The position numbers and the translations under genes are program-made. DNA of 64,000 bases from Augochlora pura (taxonomy: Eukaryota; Arthropoda; Insecta; Hymenoptera; Halictidae). The notes under the pieces are model-generated. The model made no database searches. It saw nothing but the letters and a program-made list of their open reading frames with translations, and was not told the DNA's origin. Where the stretch lies: contig NC_135773.1 in NCBI RefSeq assembly GCF_028453695.1, positions 13,826,001 through 13,890,000 of the forward strand, read 5' to 3'. Numbering within the stretch: position 1 is the first letter of the stretch; each line of letters starts with the position of its first letter. Positions 35,273 through 47,937 of the stretch are shown here, piece by piece.

Positions 35273-37588
35273 TTACTGCAACACGGGCCTAAGTTCTTGA
35301 GTCATTATTGGATAAGAAACAAGCGGCGCAGTTGCACCAGATATTGATAGAGGCAAGCTGGCAGGTTGTTGTGTATTCTGAGGTTGTTGATTAGTTGCTT
35401 GTGGACCTGATCCGCTCATCGTAATAGTCTGCTGCGCCATCGTAACGATGGGTGGCGGTATGGACACCGGTGCCATTGAAACTGCTGCAATCGAAACAGG
35501 TGCGACCGTGGCTATACTTACTGGAACAGTCGCAACGCTTGCGGTAACAGTACGTAACGTTCCAGCTGCTACCGCTGCATTCACCATTTGTTGAGGTGTT
35601 GGAGCTTGCGATGGTGGAACTGTATTTGTAATGGTCACTGCTGGAACTGTAACTGCTGTCACGTTCGCAGTTCGTTTTCCAGACATTCTTAACTGAGCAT
35701 TTTGATCCAAAAGAAACTCATTAGTTGCAGTTAGATCACTAACCTGTATAGGAATAAATTCTGTTTGAAGTATTTGTTCGAATAACAAGTAGTTCATAAG
35801 ATAATTGCAAGGAGAAGTTAAAATAGTGCATTCTACATAATAAACTAGTTATAGTGTTAAACATTGATTCAATTAAACTAACTTGTTTTTTCAATTCTTC
35901 TATCTTTTTCCGTAATAGCGCGTTCTCATCTTCTAAAACAATTGCCCTAGCTTCATTGCGGGGTATTACGGGATAATAATATCCTGGAGTAACTGGTTGA
36001 GCTGTATGTTGGCCAACCAGCGGCGAAGCTTCGAAGTGAACAACCGTTTCACCAGAAACTATTCGTCTCTTTGGTTCAGGAGGTCCTATATAATCAGGAG
36101 GATGTGAAGATGCATTGTAGCCATTGTTTGTTATTAAACTGTGCTGATCTTCCATTTGCCAGTGAAAGCTGTAAAAATTTATAAGCATACAGTTAGTTAT
36201 ATGTTCAAAGTTATAATGTACAATTGTATATACGTTATAATGTTTAAAGAATCTATGCAATATTGCCCATTCCAGTAGTATATTATGGAAGCTGTATGTA
36301 GTTAACAGAAATAAATAGAAATAAAATTCCAGTATTTAAGATATACAAAACGAAAAGTACTACAATATGTTTGAAGACGTAACAGTGATTAAAATTTCGA
36401 AAATTTCACCTGTAATTAATTTGAAAATTTAAATGCGATACCATGAATATATATTTTCATATCCCACAAAAAATGACTTAAATACACTCTTCTAACTATC
36501 ATTAGACCAGGAATTCGTACTAAAATACCACAGTCATTAAGTCTAATGAAATGCGTGGGAGAAGGGTTACCGGCACGATTCTTTGCAACCACTGTTCTTT
36601 TACAGATACTCGAGGCGTTGCTTTAAGTTTCTGAGAATACGAAACAGCGTATAACTAAATTTTGAATTATAAAAAAACTCTAGCATAATTTCCGTATTTG
36701 GAATTCATTTAAAAACGGGATGTTCCATATTTCATTGATATAATTTAATTATGAGCATTTATATGATGCGCTCGTACAAGAACGAATTGAATGAACTAAA
36801 CCGTTATGACCTAAACACTGTGTATGTATCCTCATTCATAATGCTAAAGGAGTGTGCCACGTTACATAACAGGTTGTCTATTTATATGCAGACATTTATC
36901 CTCTACTTAGTCAGCTGAAATGCTATTTGGTATTCAAGCTGTATGTACCAATAAACATTTTCTCTCCCATGGAAACGCGTTTACTAATGCACGTTTGAAT
37001 AATGTTCCGTGCTAGGGAAAAAAAAATCCTGAACAGTCTCGGCCGTTAATACACTTACTTTCTATCTTCCTCATATCTACGATTCTCTCCGTTACTGGTA
37101 CCATTGAAATTGTGCTGCGGTCTGGACACATTGTGATGAGAAACCGCGATCAAGTTATGCTGCGGTTCCTCATTCTTCCAATGCCTGAACTTGCAGTTGG
37201 TCCTCTGGCAGCTGCCCTTGATGAAGTCTTTGCACATTGGATACTCGGGCTTCTCATTGTTGTTTTTTAGTCTAGTCAAGATATGTGCGGGCAACTCCCC
37301 GGTTGCTCTGAATCTTTTCTCCTCGTTCTCGGTGCAATGGAGGAATTTGCATCCAGGCCAATTACACATTCCGTTTTGGAAATCATGGCAGAATGTGTAC
37401 TCGTCTACGGGGTCATCCTCTGAACGTTCGTGTAGATATTTGCAACGCTTTCCCCTGTGGCAAACATTCCGCAGAAAGTCTCTGCATACACGGGTGGGCG
37501 ACACATCGCCGCTCGCATTCAATGCACCTGCTATCTTGCTCACTGACCCGCCTCTCGCGTTATCCGACTTTCTTTTCAGCTTCTTCAT
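35273..37588 (-). CDS. ZC3H10: Zinc finger CCCH domain-containing protein 10
   Basis: RNA-binding CCCH protein. Three exons at 37588-37059, 36168-35883 and 35743-35273 give 428 residues. Three CCCH fingers read CRDFLRNVCHRGKRCKYLH (35-53), CHDFQNGMCNWPGCKFLH (67-84) and CKDFIKGSCQRTNCKFRH (119-136), with TGELP between fingers 2 and 3. A short leucine-type coiled coil (LEDENALLRKKIEELKKQ) runs across the exon 2/3 junction into NEFLLDQNAQLR. The C-terminus is a low-complexity Ala/Val/Pro/Thr-rich region ending near LVSYPIMTQELRPVLQ. This layout matches ZC3H10 throughout, including the coil. Muscleblind was considered but its tandem finger pairs differ. Confidence 0.94.
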
Positions 37589-40168
37589 CGATAATACATT
37601 GCGATTATACGCTGCAACTATAAAAGAAATTATTACAACGCTGTAATATAAACATTAACGTAGAATCAATGAAAAGGGACAATAATACATCAATGATATT
37701 TGTACTTCTGATTTCTATCTCTTTAATCGACCAGCAAATGGAAAGACGCCATTAACGTTAACATTTTACACGCTGGTACTTACTCAACAGTCTATTAAAA
37801 ATCAGTGATTCAGAGCTAATTGTTCAGAATTCTAATGAAATCTTCAAATGCATTTTCCAAGAACATATCACAATCAAATAAAAACTTATTGGAACAAAAT
37901 TGCCAATGTTTTTCTTTTTAATATAATACATTAATTTAATAGCCTGCTAATTAGTTTATATAATTTAATTATTTCGTGAATCCGGTGAATTGAACATGGA
38001 CTGTACAATTGGAAAAGCGTTTCAATTGGAAGAGCTATTCTCGTAAGCACAATGTAAATATTTGCAGATAGATGCCTGAAGTAGGTGTTGAAGTTACTTA
38101 CTATTAGGTAATGATAATTTTTGGTTTTCAAATAATGCAATTTACGTAAGACAAATTTGAATATTAACATCTGTTATGAAAACATTTTTCAGATAAATTT
38201 GTTTTATACAATTTATTGTCACACAATTAGATTTACTGTAATTGAAATAATATAACGAAGTGCGCCTGTATCTGTTAATCACTGGAACAAATAAATCATT
38301 GAAAACTTTAGTTGTCGTAGAAGCCACGTCTTATAGCATAGGATCACAGTCTTACATTTATTAATTGCATTAATGTTGTGCCACGACGCCTAAGTCGAGA
38401 ACTAAAAAATAGAATTGGTGCGTCGGTGGTGAACAATCGGTGGTTTTGAGCAGGTGAAAACAGTAAACGGCGTTTTCGTTAAGTTAATTTTTATTTTTTT
38501 TTATATAATGACTATTACATGGGTAGTAAGATTATATCAACAGTTGTTATGTACAGTATTATTCTTATTTGTATAAACCTTCTCGATCTTATTATAATTA
38601 CAATCTACCAAGAAAGTAACGCCCACAACCAGTAGGTCAATGTCCTTTTTTGGAAAATTGATTATACTTTGTCGTTTTCACGTGTATGGATCAATATTGA
38701 TGACATTGGAACAGGACAGAAATAGATCGAGTAATGGCACTGTAACTAAACTAATTAGGTTTGAGAAAAATACGGATAATTTCAATCGTATAAAAAGAAT
38801 CAATAGAAAAGTATAACTAGAACTCGTTTTTTAAATATAGACAGATAGCTAGGCCATTTTTTTGTAAAATCGTTTAAAACACCGATTTGAACGAAAGTCA
38901 TACTCGAAACATTCCCACTGAAATATCGTTTTATTGTTTTGTATTTCAACATTTATTAGGTCGTTTGTACGGATATGCTTCTATTGTCATGCTACCAATA
39001 AAGAGTGGAAACAGTGCAAAGTGCTTCGATAATTCCTACGATACAGTCATAGATTGTTAATTTGAAAGCAGCAAGAATCATCGAAGTACCGGATGCATAA
39101 CGAAACAGAAATTCGAGAAATGATTAATAAAATAAAATACATGAATTTTTATCAACAAATTATGTTTATATATACACAAAACAATAATATAAAAAAACAG
39201 CTGCGATTTGAAATCGATGAATGCTAACATTTAAATAAATTGTTTAATTAAGTTAACGAATTTACAATTGGTTCGAGTAAAAGGGAAGCACAATAATTCG
39301 ACTCCTTCGATCTTTCAGAGTTATATCGTTGAGAAATGAGTAATAATAAATAGATACTAAAGAAATCGAATTATATATATTTAGTAAAGCGCAAATACAT
39401 TCCAATTATTGAAATAAATATCGAGTATTCCTCTTTTTTTTTTAATTCATAGCTCGTTAACGCTAGACGAAATAGTAAAAGCAAATTCGTTAAGATAGTG
39501 AATACATCGAGAGATCTTTTGCTTCATAAAAATTGACCATCATATATAAATATTATTTGTAATTTATATAACAAACATCCAAGTCGCTGGACATGCAACA
39601 TTGGAAATAATTGCAAAGAATAACGACGCAAAGTGTGCAGTGTAGTAAATATAGATTAATACCATATTTTAGGAAGATATGATATTGAGATTGGCAGCAT
39701 GTTGAACATTTTATGTGGTTTCCCCTATATTTCGCCTAAAATGGTAACATGTTAAAATGGTAACATGGCATATTTCTGCTTCACCTCTGTTATCTGTTAG
39801 AGAAGATTCTGTAATTGGTGCTTCAACAATTGTATCGGAAAAATATATACAATTCTTATTATACTTTGTTCATATAAAAATGTTCGAATTTTTATTGAAA
39901 CTACACACCTCTTTCACTTGTCTTGCTTACTTGAGAGCTTTTTAACAAACTATGTTTTAGACATTTCATATCTTTATCGTAGTACTACCAATACAAAAGG
40001 AAATACAATGTTACTGGTGAAAATTATATGTACATATGATACCAGAGCAAAATGTTAACAGACACATGGAATATCTAAAGATGTTGAAAACAAACCACAC
40101 TGAATTTTGCTAAAACTTGACAGATGAGATACTATTGGACGGCTATAGCCGGTGTGTCTGTCAGCATG
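37589..40168. other. Intergenic, ZC3H10 5' side and SLMAP 3' side
   Basis: About 2.6 kb, A+T-rich, between the ZC3H10 start and the SLMAP stop. It should hold the ZC3H10 promoter and the SLMAP 3' UTR. I see no conserved frame, tRNA or repeat family. Confidence 0.5.
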
Positions 40169-42565
40169 TTAAAATATTTTCTGCAGTAACACCCATACTA
40201 ACATAATTGCAATGGGTGCTACATACTGTATTGGTACAGAATAGGTTGTGTTTAATAAATCACCGCATTGTGTTCTAAGAGCTGTATATTTCTTTGAGAG
40301 CTCTGCCTTTTCCTCAACAAAGGTATTATATTTCTCCTTTAAAATGACTAACTCCTCATGCAACTCTTGAATTCTTTGAGATTCATTCTTGGCACGATAA
40401 TATAATTTCTTCAATTTCTCTATCACTTCTTCAGGAGGTTCATTAATCAACCAGCCTTTCAGAGTTTCTAACTCCATTTTTACTGCTTTTTGTGACTCTA
40501 AATTGTCTTCCAGTTTTAAAGAATCGAGAGAACTTATTAAGGCTTGTAGTAAATAGTCTCTTGTGAACAAAGTTTGTTGTGCATCACTTTTGGACATTGG
40601 TTTCAATGTTTTAACATAATCTCCTTCCAAATGTTCTCCATCGCATTCCGCATTTAATTCAGTGCTGTCTTTATCTCCTTCATCCTTCTTCTGTTGATTA
40701 ACTTCCATGGGAACAGACTCATTTGAAGGTTTACTGCTATTGATATCTTCAATCTCAGTTTCTCGTTCTTCACTTTCCTTTGTTTTCATAGCACTCTCAA
40801 GTTGATTAGAGCCCTCCAATTGATTACTATTTTCTTCACATGCGAATCGAACTTCCATTTTATAGTACGGTACAAACATTTCTTCTGCTACTACATAAGT
40901 AGATTCTTCTCGTTTTACTTCTATAACAGATTTCTCACTTATATCATCGCTGGTAATACTGCATACATCATCTGTTGCATCAGAATTGGTATCAGACTCT
41001 GAGTTAATATCTGTATTGTCTATATTTACATTTCCATTAACCAATGTTCTTCGCGACGGTGGCGGCAAAATATATTCTGTTACATTGTCATTGTTAGACA
41101 ACGAATCATCTAATTGTTCTTTTGTGAAGGAAATATCAGAATTATTTAACTGATTTGTATCAATGCCCTGTGAATTTATTTGATTATCCTGTTCATCTTT
41201 CAGGGAACATAAACTAGATTCCATATCGATCTCCATGTTATTTGCTTGTATAGAATTCAGTTTATTAAGAATAATGTTAATGGCTTCAATTGGATTTTCT
41301 TCATCCTTTGTTTCCAAATTGTCATCTGTAACTTTTTTTTTATTCATATCTTGCAAAATCTGCATATAATTTCTGAGGGCAGTGATCTGTTTATAAATAT
41401 TAACAGAATCCAATCTGGAATTACGTAACATTGCTTGCAGACATTTCTCAATTCTAGATTGATCTTCAAGTCTTTTCAAAAGGTCTTTCTTCTCTTGTTC
41501 TACATTTTGCATCATATCTTTCATTTTCTCTTCAGTTTCATTCAATTTGTTTGTAGTTTCCTGAAGTTTCTTCTGTGTGTCCGAGTATTTTCTACTTAGC
41601 ATTTGAAGTTCAGTTTGAGTATGCTTTCCTATGTTATGAAGACTTTGACACTCTTCTTCTGTCTCATTTAAACGTTCTTGTAATTGAATTTGTCGCTGGG
41701 ATATCTCCAGTTTTTCTTGTAGTAACTTTTGTAATTCCTCTTTCGCTGCATTTTGGTATTGTGCTTTCTCTTCCAGAAGTTTTACTAACTCATTCCTAAT
41801 TTTATCTTCTGTATAATTCTTAGAATAAACACTCAATTGGCTTTCAATGGTCTCCACCCAAGACAACAATCGATCCTCTGCTATCAGTGCTTGCCACGAC
41901 TGATTAGCTACTATCCGAGTATTTGCCACAAGCTGCTGAAGGTATCCAAGCTTAGATTGAAGCGCTTTCTCTCGTCTTGAAGCTTCTTGCATTACTTGAT
42001 TCAACTTATATAAATCCTCGAGGGAAACATTATTAACTGACGATGGAACCGATGTATTAAATGTCGATGAAAGTGATGTATTAACAGTAGCCTCTTTTCC
42101 ATCAGGCAAATATAATTTTAGTGTCGCTACTATACACCCATGTTTAAACTTTCTTGCATTTTCCATTACATCCACTCCAAATTGCACTATATCACCCGAA
42201 TGAACTTCTTTAGGTGCTGATTCCAAACCAGCAGCACTAAGTCTCACATTATTAACAAATGTACCATTACTGCTATGTGTATCCTGTAAGTAAAACTTTC
42301 CATTGGAATACCACACCAGTGCATGATTTCTGGATAATACTTTACAATCGAAGATTGCATTATTAGGTGCAGCAGTGGCTCTTGCTACAGAACGACCAAT
42401 CTTAACTGGTTGCTCCAATGTCAGTGTACGTTCCTGAAAAGGATGGGAATTCTCTCTGCAGATTAAGACACCTGTGGCTGTCATTTTATTGTTCTGCGTA
42501 GTGTTTATATTCTGACCGGCAGGAAAACTGGCATTTTGTACCCATCCACCACTGGCTACAACCAT
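40169..42565 (-). CDS. SLMAP: Sarcolemmal membrane-associated protein (FHA plus coiled coil, tail-anchored)
   Basis: SLMAP is a STRIPAK subunit whose FHA domain binds phospho-MST/Hippo and recruits PP2A, damping Hippo signalling. One uninterrupted frame of 798 residues is read from the first ATG at 42565; a later Met (MTATGVLICRENSHPF, residue 28) matches the usual family start better. The FHA domain has IGRS (56-59), SRNHA (78-82) and SSNGTF (98-103). Long heptad-rich coils follow (about 180-400 and 700-770), including SWQALIAEDRLLS and KYSDTQKKLQETTNKLNETE. The middle is acidic and Ser/Asn-rich. The tail APIAIMLVWVLLQKIF is a C-terminal membrane anchor. There are no introns, unlike every other complete gene here. 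Confidence 0.94.
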   Translation of the reverse strand: MVVASGGWVQNASFPAGQNINTTQNNKMTATGVLICRENSHPFQERTLTLEQPVKIGRSVARATAAPNNAIFDCKVLSRNHALVWYSNGKFYLQDTHSSNGTFVNNVRLSAAGLESAPKEVHSGDIVQFGVDVMENARKFKHGCIVATLKLYLPDGKEATVNTSLSSTFNTSVPSSVNNVSLEDLYKLNQVMQEASRREKALQSKLGYLQQLVANTRIVANQSWQALIAEDRLLSWVETIESQLSVYSKNYTEDKIRNELVKLLEEKAQYQNAAKEELQKLLQEKLEISQRQIQLQERLNETEEECQSLHNIGKHTQTELQMLSRKYSDTQKKLQETTNKLNETEEKMKDMMQNVEQEKKDLLKRLEDQSRIEKCLQAMLRNSRLDSVNIYKQITALRNYMQILQDMNKKKVTDDNLETKDEENPIEAINIILNKLNSIQANNMEIDMESSLCSLKDEQDNQINSQGIDTNQLNNSDISFTKEQLDDSLSNNDNVTEYILPPPSRRTLVNGNVNIDNTDINSESDTNSDATDDVCSITSDDISEKSVIEVKREESTYVVAEEMFVPYYKMEVRFACEENSNQLEGSNQLESAMKTKESEERETEIEDINSSKPSNESVPMEVNQQKKDEGDKDSTELNAECDGEHLEGDYVKTLKPMSKSDAQQTLFTRDYLLQALISSLDSLKLEDNLESQKAVKMELETLKGWLINEPPEEVIEKLKKLYYRAKNESQRIQELHEELVILKEKYNTFVEEKAELSKKYTALRTQCGDLLNTTYSVPIQYVAPIAIMLVWVLLQKIF

Positions 42566-44774
42566 AGCCGATAAAAAAACTATTACCACACCAAAATAAA
42601 AATCAAGGCTGAAAATCGAAAGTCACTCGTTTACTGTCATTGAGAGTGTCTGATGTGTCAGTTTATCACGATACTGTTTATTGTTTACACCGGATCGCGG
42701 AATTCAACACAATTATCGTGTTTAAATTGTTCGAGACGTAAGATATGTCGGGATAGGCGTGACATACGAATTCACATGTTTCCGCGACAGCGAAAAAAAT
42801 TCTGTTGTAACTCCAGCAGTCTTCTAATATTCCTTTTACTACTTGTCATAAATCGGTTCGTAAGAAAGAATACAGTTACACTGTCTTTGTAAATTAGTCA
42901 GCTTAAGAACATGTGGATCAACGGAGTTCCAAAATCCGTTGGCTCTGGTTTTCCTCGAAGTATAATGAGAATGAATCTTCCGTACGATTTAAGCACAGTG
43001 AAAAGATATGTTTCTCTGCGCAAGTAGCGGTAAGCGTACGCTTTCACACTTTCGTCCTTCACACCAGTTCCCTTGCACTTTAAAGTCTTCGATTGTACGT
43101 TCGAGGAGGTTCATTCGAGAATCATAACGCACTCGATGCCGCGATTAACACCCGAACACGATTAAAAGAACGATGTTGCGATCAACTGAACAGATGAAGA
43201 CCAAAAATATTGTTCTTGGACTACTACATTACTGTATCGAGATACAAGTGGTCCACGTTCCTGTAACTCAATGCTCTTCAGTTCCGCGTTTCGCTGTTTA
43301 TCGACCGGCGGCAGTATAGTCATCTATATGAACACAACGGTGTAGCAAATTCAAACGTAGGTATGCTTGGGCGTGCTACATCACATCGAATAGTTGAGAT
43401 ATAAAAAGAAGTAATGTATTGATAATTGTATCTTCAAATGACAAAAATAGTTCATTAAAAATTACTTAAAATAAAAGTTATAATATCTTTTTATGTAAAG
43501 TAAAACAGTAACAATTGCAATGGCAATGGAGAGGAGAAGTTAAATAGAAACTTTTTGTTAACAAGCAAAAATACAATATTCATTCAAAGTAAAAATCTAA
43601 CAAAATAGTAAAACAATACAGAATTTTATTCGTTTTATCTCTCTTGATCAATATTACTTACGATATTACTACTCGTACAGAAGACTATGTAGACTGAAAT
43701 ATTTATGTACCTACACCAGAGTTTTTATAAAATGCTTTTTAAAATTTTTATACTTTATTTTCTCCATAAAATTAAACCCGTACGCTATTAAAAACATTTG
43801 TTTCCTTGCAGATATTAATGGACATTGTTCATCGCGTCAATGAGCTCAGATAATTTGCAGAAGAGTGTAATAACGTTGATATAAAAAAAAGCTATCTTTC
43901 AGAAGTTACCTTACAACAAAGACATAAAATAAAAACAATTTTAAGCAACAGGCATTGATTATGCCTTTAATAGTATTAAGAGTTAAGTCTTGCTCAATGA
44001 AAGTAAATACGATTCATATATAAAATTAACACTTAGCTATTTTCAGCACATAAATATATGCAGATGCAATAAGAATGGACTTTCACGAACCGTTGTAACT
44101 TTAGAACAGATACATACTATTGCATACTTAATTCGCAAATTGAAGAGAGACTAGAACAACGAAGTTTTTAATTAATTATTTGGTTTCATATGCAAACAAT
44201 ATTTTTGTACAAAAATTTAACGCCTGATTTTATAATTTAACAAACTCTAAGTTTATGTACATGTAATTATATAAATATTAATTATTAATATTTGGTAATA
44301 CAAAAATAAAATATTTCGATATTAATCGCTGAGAGAATATTGCGCAAAATTAATATTTCGAAGTAAATGAGAACTTTAGAGTAGATGCTATAAAAAGCGT
44401 TCTTATGTGAAAACATATGAAGGTCAATGTTTTTTGAGTGACTTACTATACATAACAACGTTGAGAATAACCTAAAAGTTTATAGTGTCGTAAATTTCAC
44501 TGTTTGAAACATAGTTTGCGTAAGTTTTTATTGCAAGAAATAATTAAAAAAATAGAGATATTGTTAAGTTTAATTTGGCTTCATATTCCTACTAATTCTC
44601 TTTCAAATTATGTTTCTCATATTTATATGTAAGTACATAACCACTCATTGAACACATTTTTGATGAATCGATTAATTAATATTTTGTATTGTGACAGATA
44701 TTTATATCCGTGAGTTTCAATAATATTTATAACAACGTTAATTGTAATAGAAGTAAAAAAAAAAACAAATAAAA
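42566..44774. other. Divergent region, SLMAP / GPATCH11
   Basis: About 2.2 kb between start codons. The SLMAP side (42650-43370) is clearly more GC- and CpG-rich and probably contains its promoter and 5' UTR. The rest is A+T-rich without a supported gene. Confidence 0.5.
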
Positions 44775-45610
44775 ATGTCAGATGATGATGATTACATGTC
44801 AGATAAATTTTTGCAAGGAACTGACAAATCAAGTTCATCAAGTCTTTTATATAGACATGCAGATAAAAGAAAACTTGATCTAATTAAAAAGAAAATTGAA
44901 ATGGAGACGAAAATGAAAGAAAAAAATTCTGTAAAACATATGGAACAAGAAAAAAGAGAAGAAGGCCTATCTTCTGCTATTACTAGTAGTAATAAAGGTT
45001 TGTTCTTAAATTAATAGTACATATATTTCCCCCTTTAGATAATTTTACATTTTAATTTATAATTTTAGGCTTTGAATTACTCATGAAGATGGGATATAAA
45101 CCTGGTCAAGGAATAGGCAAAACTGAATCAGGGATAACTGAGCCCATTGGTCTTGATGTTAAATTAAATAGGCATGGTTTAGGAAAAGGTGTGAAGAGAA
45201 AACAAACAGAAAGTAAAAGTAGTTTGGATAACAGAAAACTAGATAATAAATCTATGAAGGACTTTCGTGGCAGAATTGCTCAAAAGAAAGCTGAACAAAT
45301 GTCTAAAGCAGATTTTTATAAAAGTCAAAAAATTTGTGAACAGTTGGATAAGCAATTAAATATAGAAAAGCCTGAGGAACCATGGTTTTGGTTACCTCAA
45401 GAAACTGAGAAGGGTACAGATTCAGACAGTGAAGAAGAAGAAGAGGAAAAAGACGAAGTCGAGGAGCTTTATCAAATTAATGAGAGACTAGAAATTCTTA
45501 TTAAATATTTGAGACAGAAGCATTTCTATTGTATTTGGTGTGGAGTAGCATTCGATAACGAAAATGACTTATTAAACAATTGTCCTGGAGATACAAGAAA
45601 TGATCATTAA
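44775..45610 (+). CDS. GPATCH11: G-patch domain-containing protein 11
   Basis: G-patch proteins activate DEAH-box helicases; GPATCH11 (CCDC75) is nuclear and linked to splicing. Two exons at 44775-44997 and 45069-45610 give 254 residues. The N-terminus MSDDDDYMSDKFL is typical. The G-patch opens exon 2: GFELLMKMGYKPGQGIGK, with GLGKG at its end. A charged coil follows, then an acidic run (EEEEEEKDEVEEL). The C-terminus YCIWCGVAFDNENDL...CPG is the conserved Cys-containing DUF4187 end. Spliced phases agree. An AATAAA lies about 40 bases after the stop. Confidence 0.95.
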
Positions 45611-46099
45611 ATATAAATGGTGTTATGTTTAAATGAAAGAGTGTAAGTAATAAAAAAATACACTAAGTATGTCTCTGTATTTTTACCTGTATCACATATT
45701 TTAACAATCCTGGAAGAAACCATATAAGGTATAAAAAGCTAAGGATCTATGTAATATTAGTCATGTTACTTTGGTACAATCACCTACTGTGCATTGAGAC
45801 ATAAAAAACCCATTAGATTCATGATGCAAAATACTGAAAAAGTAATGTCCCCCAGAAGGAAAAAATCCAATGCTGTATAGTGCAAAAGCAGGGGAAAGTA
45901 TCCTGATTCTGCTATGCTATTATATCCTAGCAGGAGTTCAACCACCCCTAGGCATTGTATGTTGGAGGGAAAGCTACGTATAAAAGCATCTGTTTGATTT
46001 CCTGTGCTTTCATTTCAGTAAAGATCTTTGACCACATCTGTATCAAGTTAGAAAAAAGTCAAGCAAGGAAACAAAGATCAATTAAATAAAACAGTTAAG
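45611..46099. other. Intergenic, GPATCH11 / pburs
   Basis: About 490 bases with the GPATCH11 polyadenylation signal at the start and the pburs core promoter and 5' UTR at the end. No gene is seen. Confidence 0.6.
45979..46019 (+). promoter_or_regulatory. pburs core promoter: TATA box and TCAGT initiator
   Basis: TATAAAAG starts at 45979 and an arthropod-type initiator TCAGT lies at 46015-46019. The initiator A (46017) is 38 bases from the first T, slightly long for the usual spacing, so the true start may be a few bases upstream. The ATG follows about 80 bases later. Confidence 0.55.
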
Positions 46100-46663
46100 A
46101 TGATTAAACTTTTAATGTTTTTGTTATTAACTGCATTTGTATTTATTAGTAGCACAATTTCTCAAATAATAGATGATGAGAGCTGTGAAACATTACAGTC
46201 AGATGTACATATTACAAAAGGTCATTTTTTCAATAAATTATAATACTTAACTTAAATAAACAAGTAACTTAAAGAAATCTTTTTCTTCTTTTCAGATGAA
46301 TACGATGAAATAGGAAATTTAAAAAGAACATGCAGTGGTGATATACCTGTTACAAAATGTGAAGGATTTTGTAATTCACAAGTACAACCCAGTGTTGCAA
46401 GTACTACAGGTTTTTCAAAAGTACGTACGAAGATGTAGTGAGCATAACTTTATAATGTAAATATAAACTGAATAATTTTCTCTTATTAATAGGAGTGTTA
46501 CTGCTGTCGAGAAAGTTACTTAAAGGAGAGATTAATTACATTACACCACTGTTATGATGCGGATGGCATGAAATTATTAAATGAAGAAGATAGAATAATG
46601 GAAATCAAAATACGAGAACCAGCAGACTGTAAATGTATTAAATGCGGCGACGTATCTCGATAA
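46100..46663 (+). CDS. pburs: Partner of bursicon (bursicon beta)
   Basis: Secreted cystine-knot subunit. With bursicon it forms the neurohormone that acts through the receptor LGR2 (rickets) to harden and tan cuticle and expand wings. Three exons at 46100-46220, 46296-46420 and 46493-46663 give 138 residues, a normal length. A hydrophobic signal peptide (MIKLLMFLLLTAFVFISSTI) precedes the mature start near DDESCETLQSDVHITK. Knot cysteines appear in RTCSGDIPVTKCEGFC, SQVQPSVASTTGFSK, ECYCCRESYLKER, LHHCYDADG and EPADCKCIKCGD. The QVQPSV and HCYDADG motifs are specific to this subunit. It lies upstream of bursicon in the same orientation. Confidence 0.97.
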
Positions 46664-47937
46664 ATGTAATAAAAATATGAATAAATAATAATGTGAATTG
46701 TATCTTAAAATTATATAGCAACAAATCTTAAAATAAAATGGAAGTTACAAAAGAAACTTGTAATCAATAATTTCCCTTCTCCTTTAGATTTATGTCCTAC
46801 TCACGAATAAAAATATTCTAAATTTTACAATTTTATAGACTGGACTAATATTTGAAACTTAAAATTTGGTAAATTCGGTATTAAAAATTTAAACATTATT
46901 TAAATATTTAATTAGTCATTAATCATTTACTAAAGTAAAATTGGAATGGTAATTTTAAATTATGTCAATTATTTAAATTTTAAAATAAGATTTCGATAGA
47001 TTTTATAAATTCCATATATGGAAAATGTTACTATATTCTTGGAGTGTATACTTTAGTGTTAATCGCATTAATGATGTTGATATATAGTTTCTCAATGATT
47101 CATATAAATCGATAAGCAATACTACTACAGAATAAATTAATTAATTATCCCAGTTATTAAGAAATACTGAATGAAAAATTTTAATTATAAAACTGATTTA
47201 ATTGTTCTTTTATTAATAAAGAATTGATGCTTCTTTTGCTAATAGTAGAAATTATAAATATATATCATAAATTCACGATGAATGCAGTTGCTAATATGAT
47301 ACATATACATACAGACTTAGTTATTTTTGTTATACGAAGCATTGAAATGTCTCAATATTTTAACTTATTATTTCAATCTTATTTACCTTTGCTTGTATTT
47401 TCATAGAAAACATATATGTATAGAAAACATGCTTGTATTAATGATAATGAATAATTTGAGTAACAACAGTAGCTGATACGTTTTATATATATTATATTAT
47501 CAATATATTTCTTTTTAAATTTAACACAATGAAAAATCTATACACAATAAGTTAAATTTCAATTTATTACCATTTTTTCACAGTTACTAAAATTCTTATA
47601 AAATTATTAAGAATACTTGAAGATACCTAAATCATTAAAGTAAGTTTGTATTAATCTATTTAGTAGGAAATATAATAATCGTTCTTAGAACAATTTACTT
47701 TTTATATGTATGTTGCTCAAAATATTACTTATGCCTATATTGATTGGAAAAAATGAATTCCAACTGTTATTTATAACTTAATAGAAAAGGTACTTGTAGT
47801 ATCATGTATTTATTTTTTGCCCTACTGCAGTTAGCATAAGCATCTGAGGGGAAGGGAGAATACATGGCCACCTACAAGGTATAAAAGGGTACAACATGAA
47901 GTCTATAAGCTCAGTAAAGTACTAGATTCAGAAGGAA
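46664..47937. other. Intergenic between pburs and burs
   Basis: About 1.3 kb, strongly A+T-rich. It includes the pburs polyadenylation region (AATAAA near 46680) and, at its right end, the burs core promoter. No open frame of interest. Confidence 0.6.
47880..47915 (+). promoter_or_regulatory. burs core promoter: TATA box and TCAGT initiator
   Basis: TATAAAAG starts at 47880 and TCAGT lies at 47911-47915, so the initiator A is 33 bases from the TATA start, a textbook spacing. The proposed first coding ATG is at 47938. Confidence 0.7.

Noticed and set aside
37191..37646. 151-codon plus-strand frame opposite ZC3H10 exon 1
   Set aside because: It is the antisense shadow of the CCCH-finger exon.
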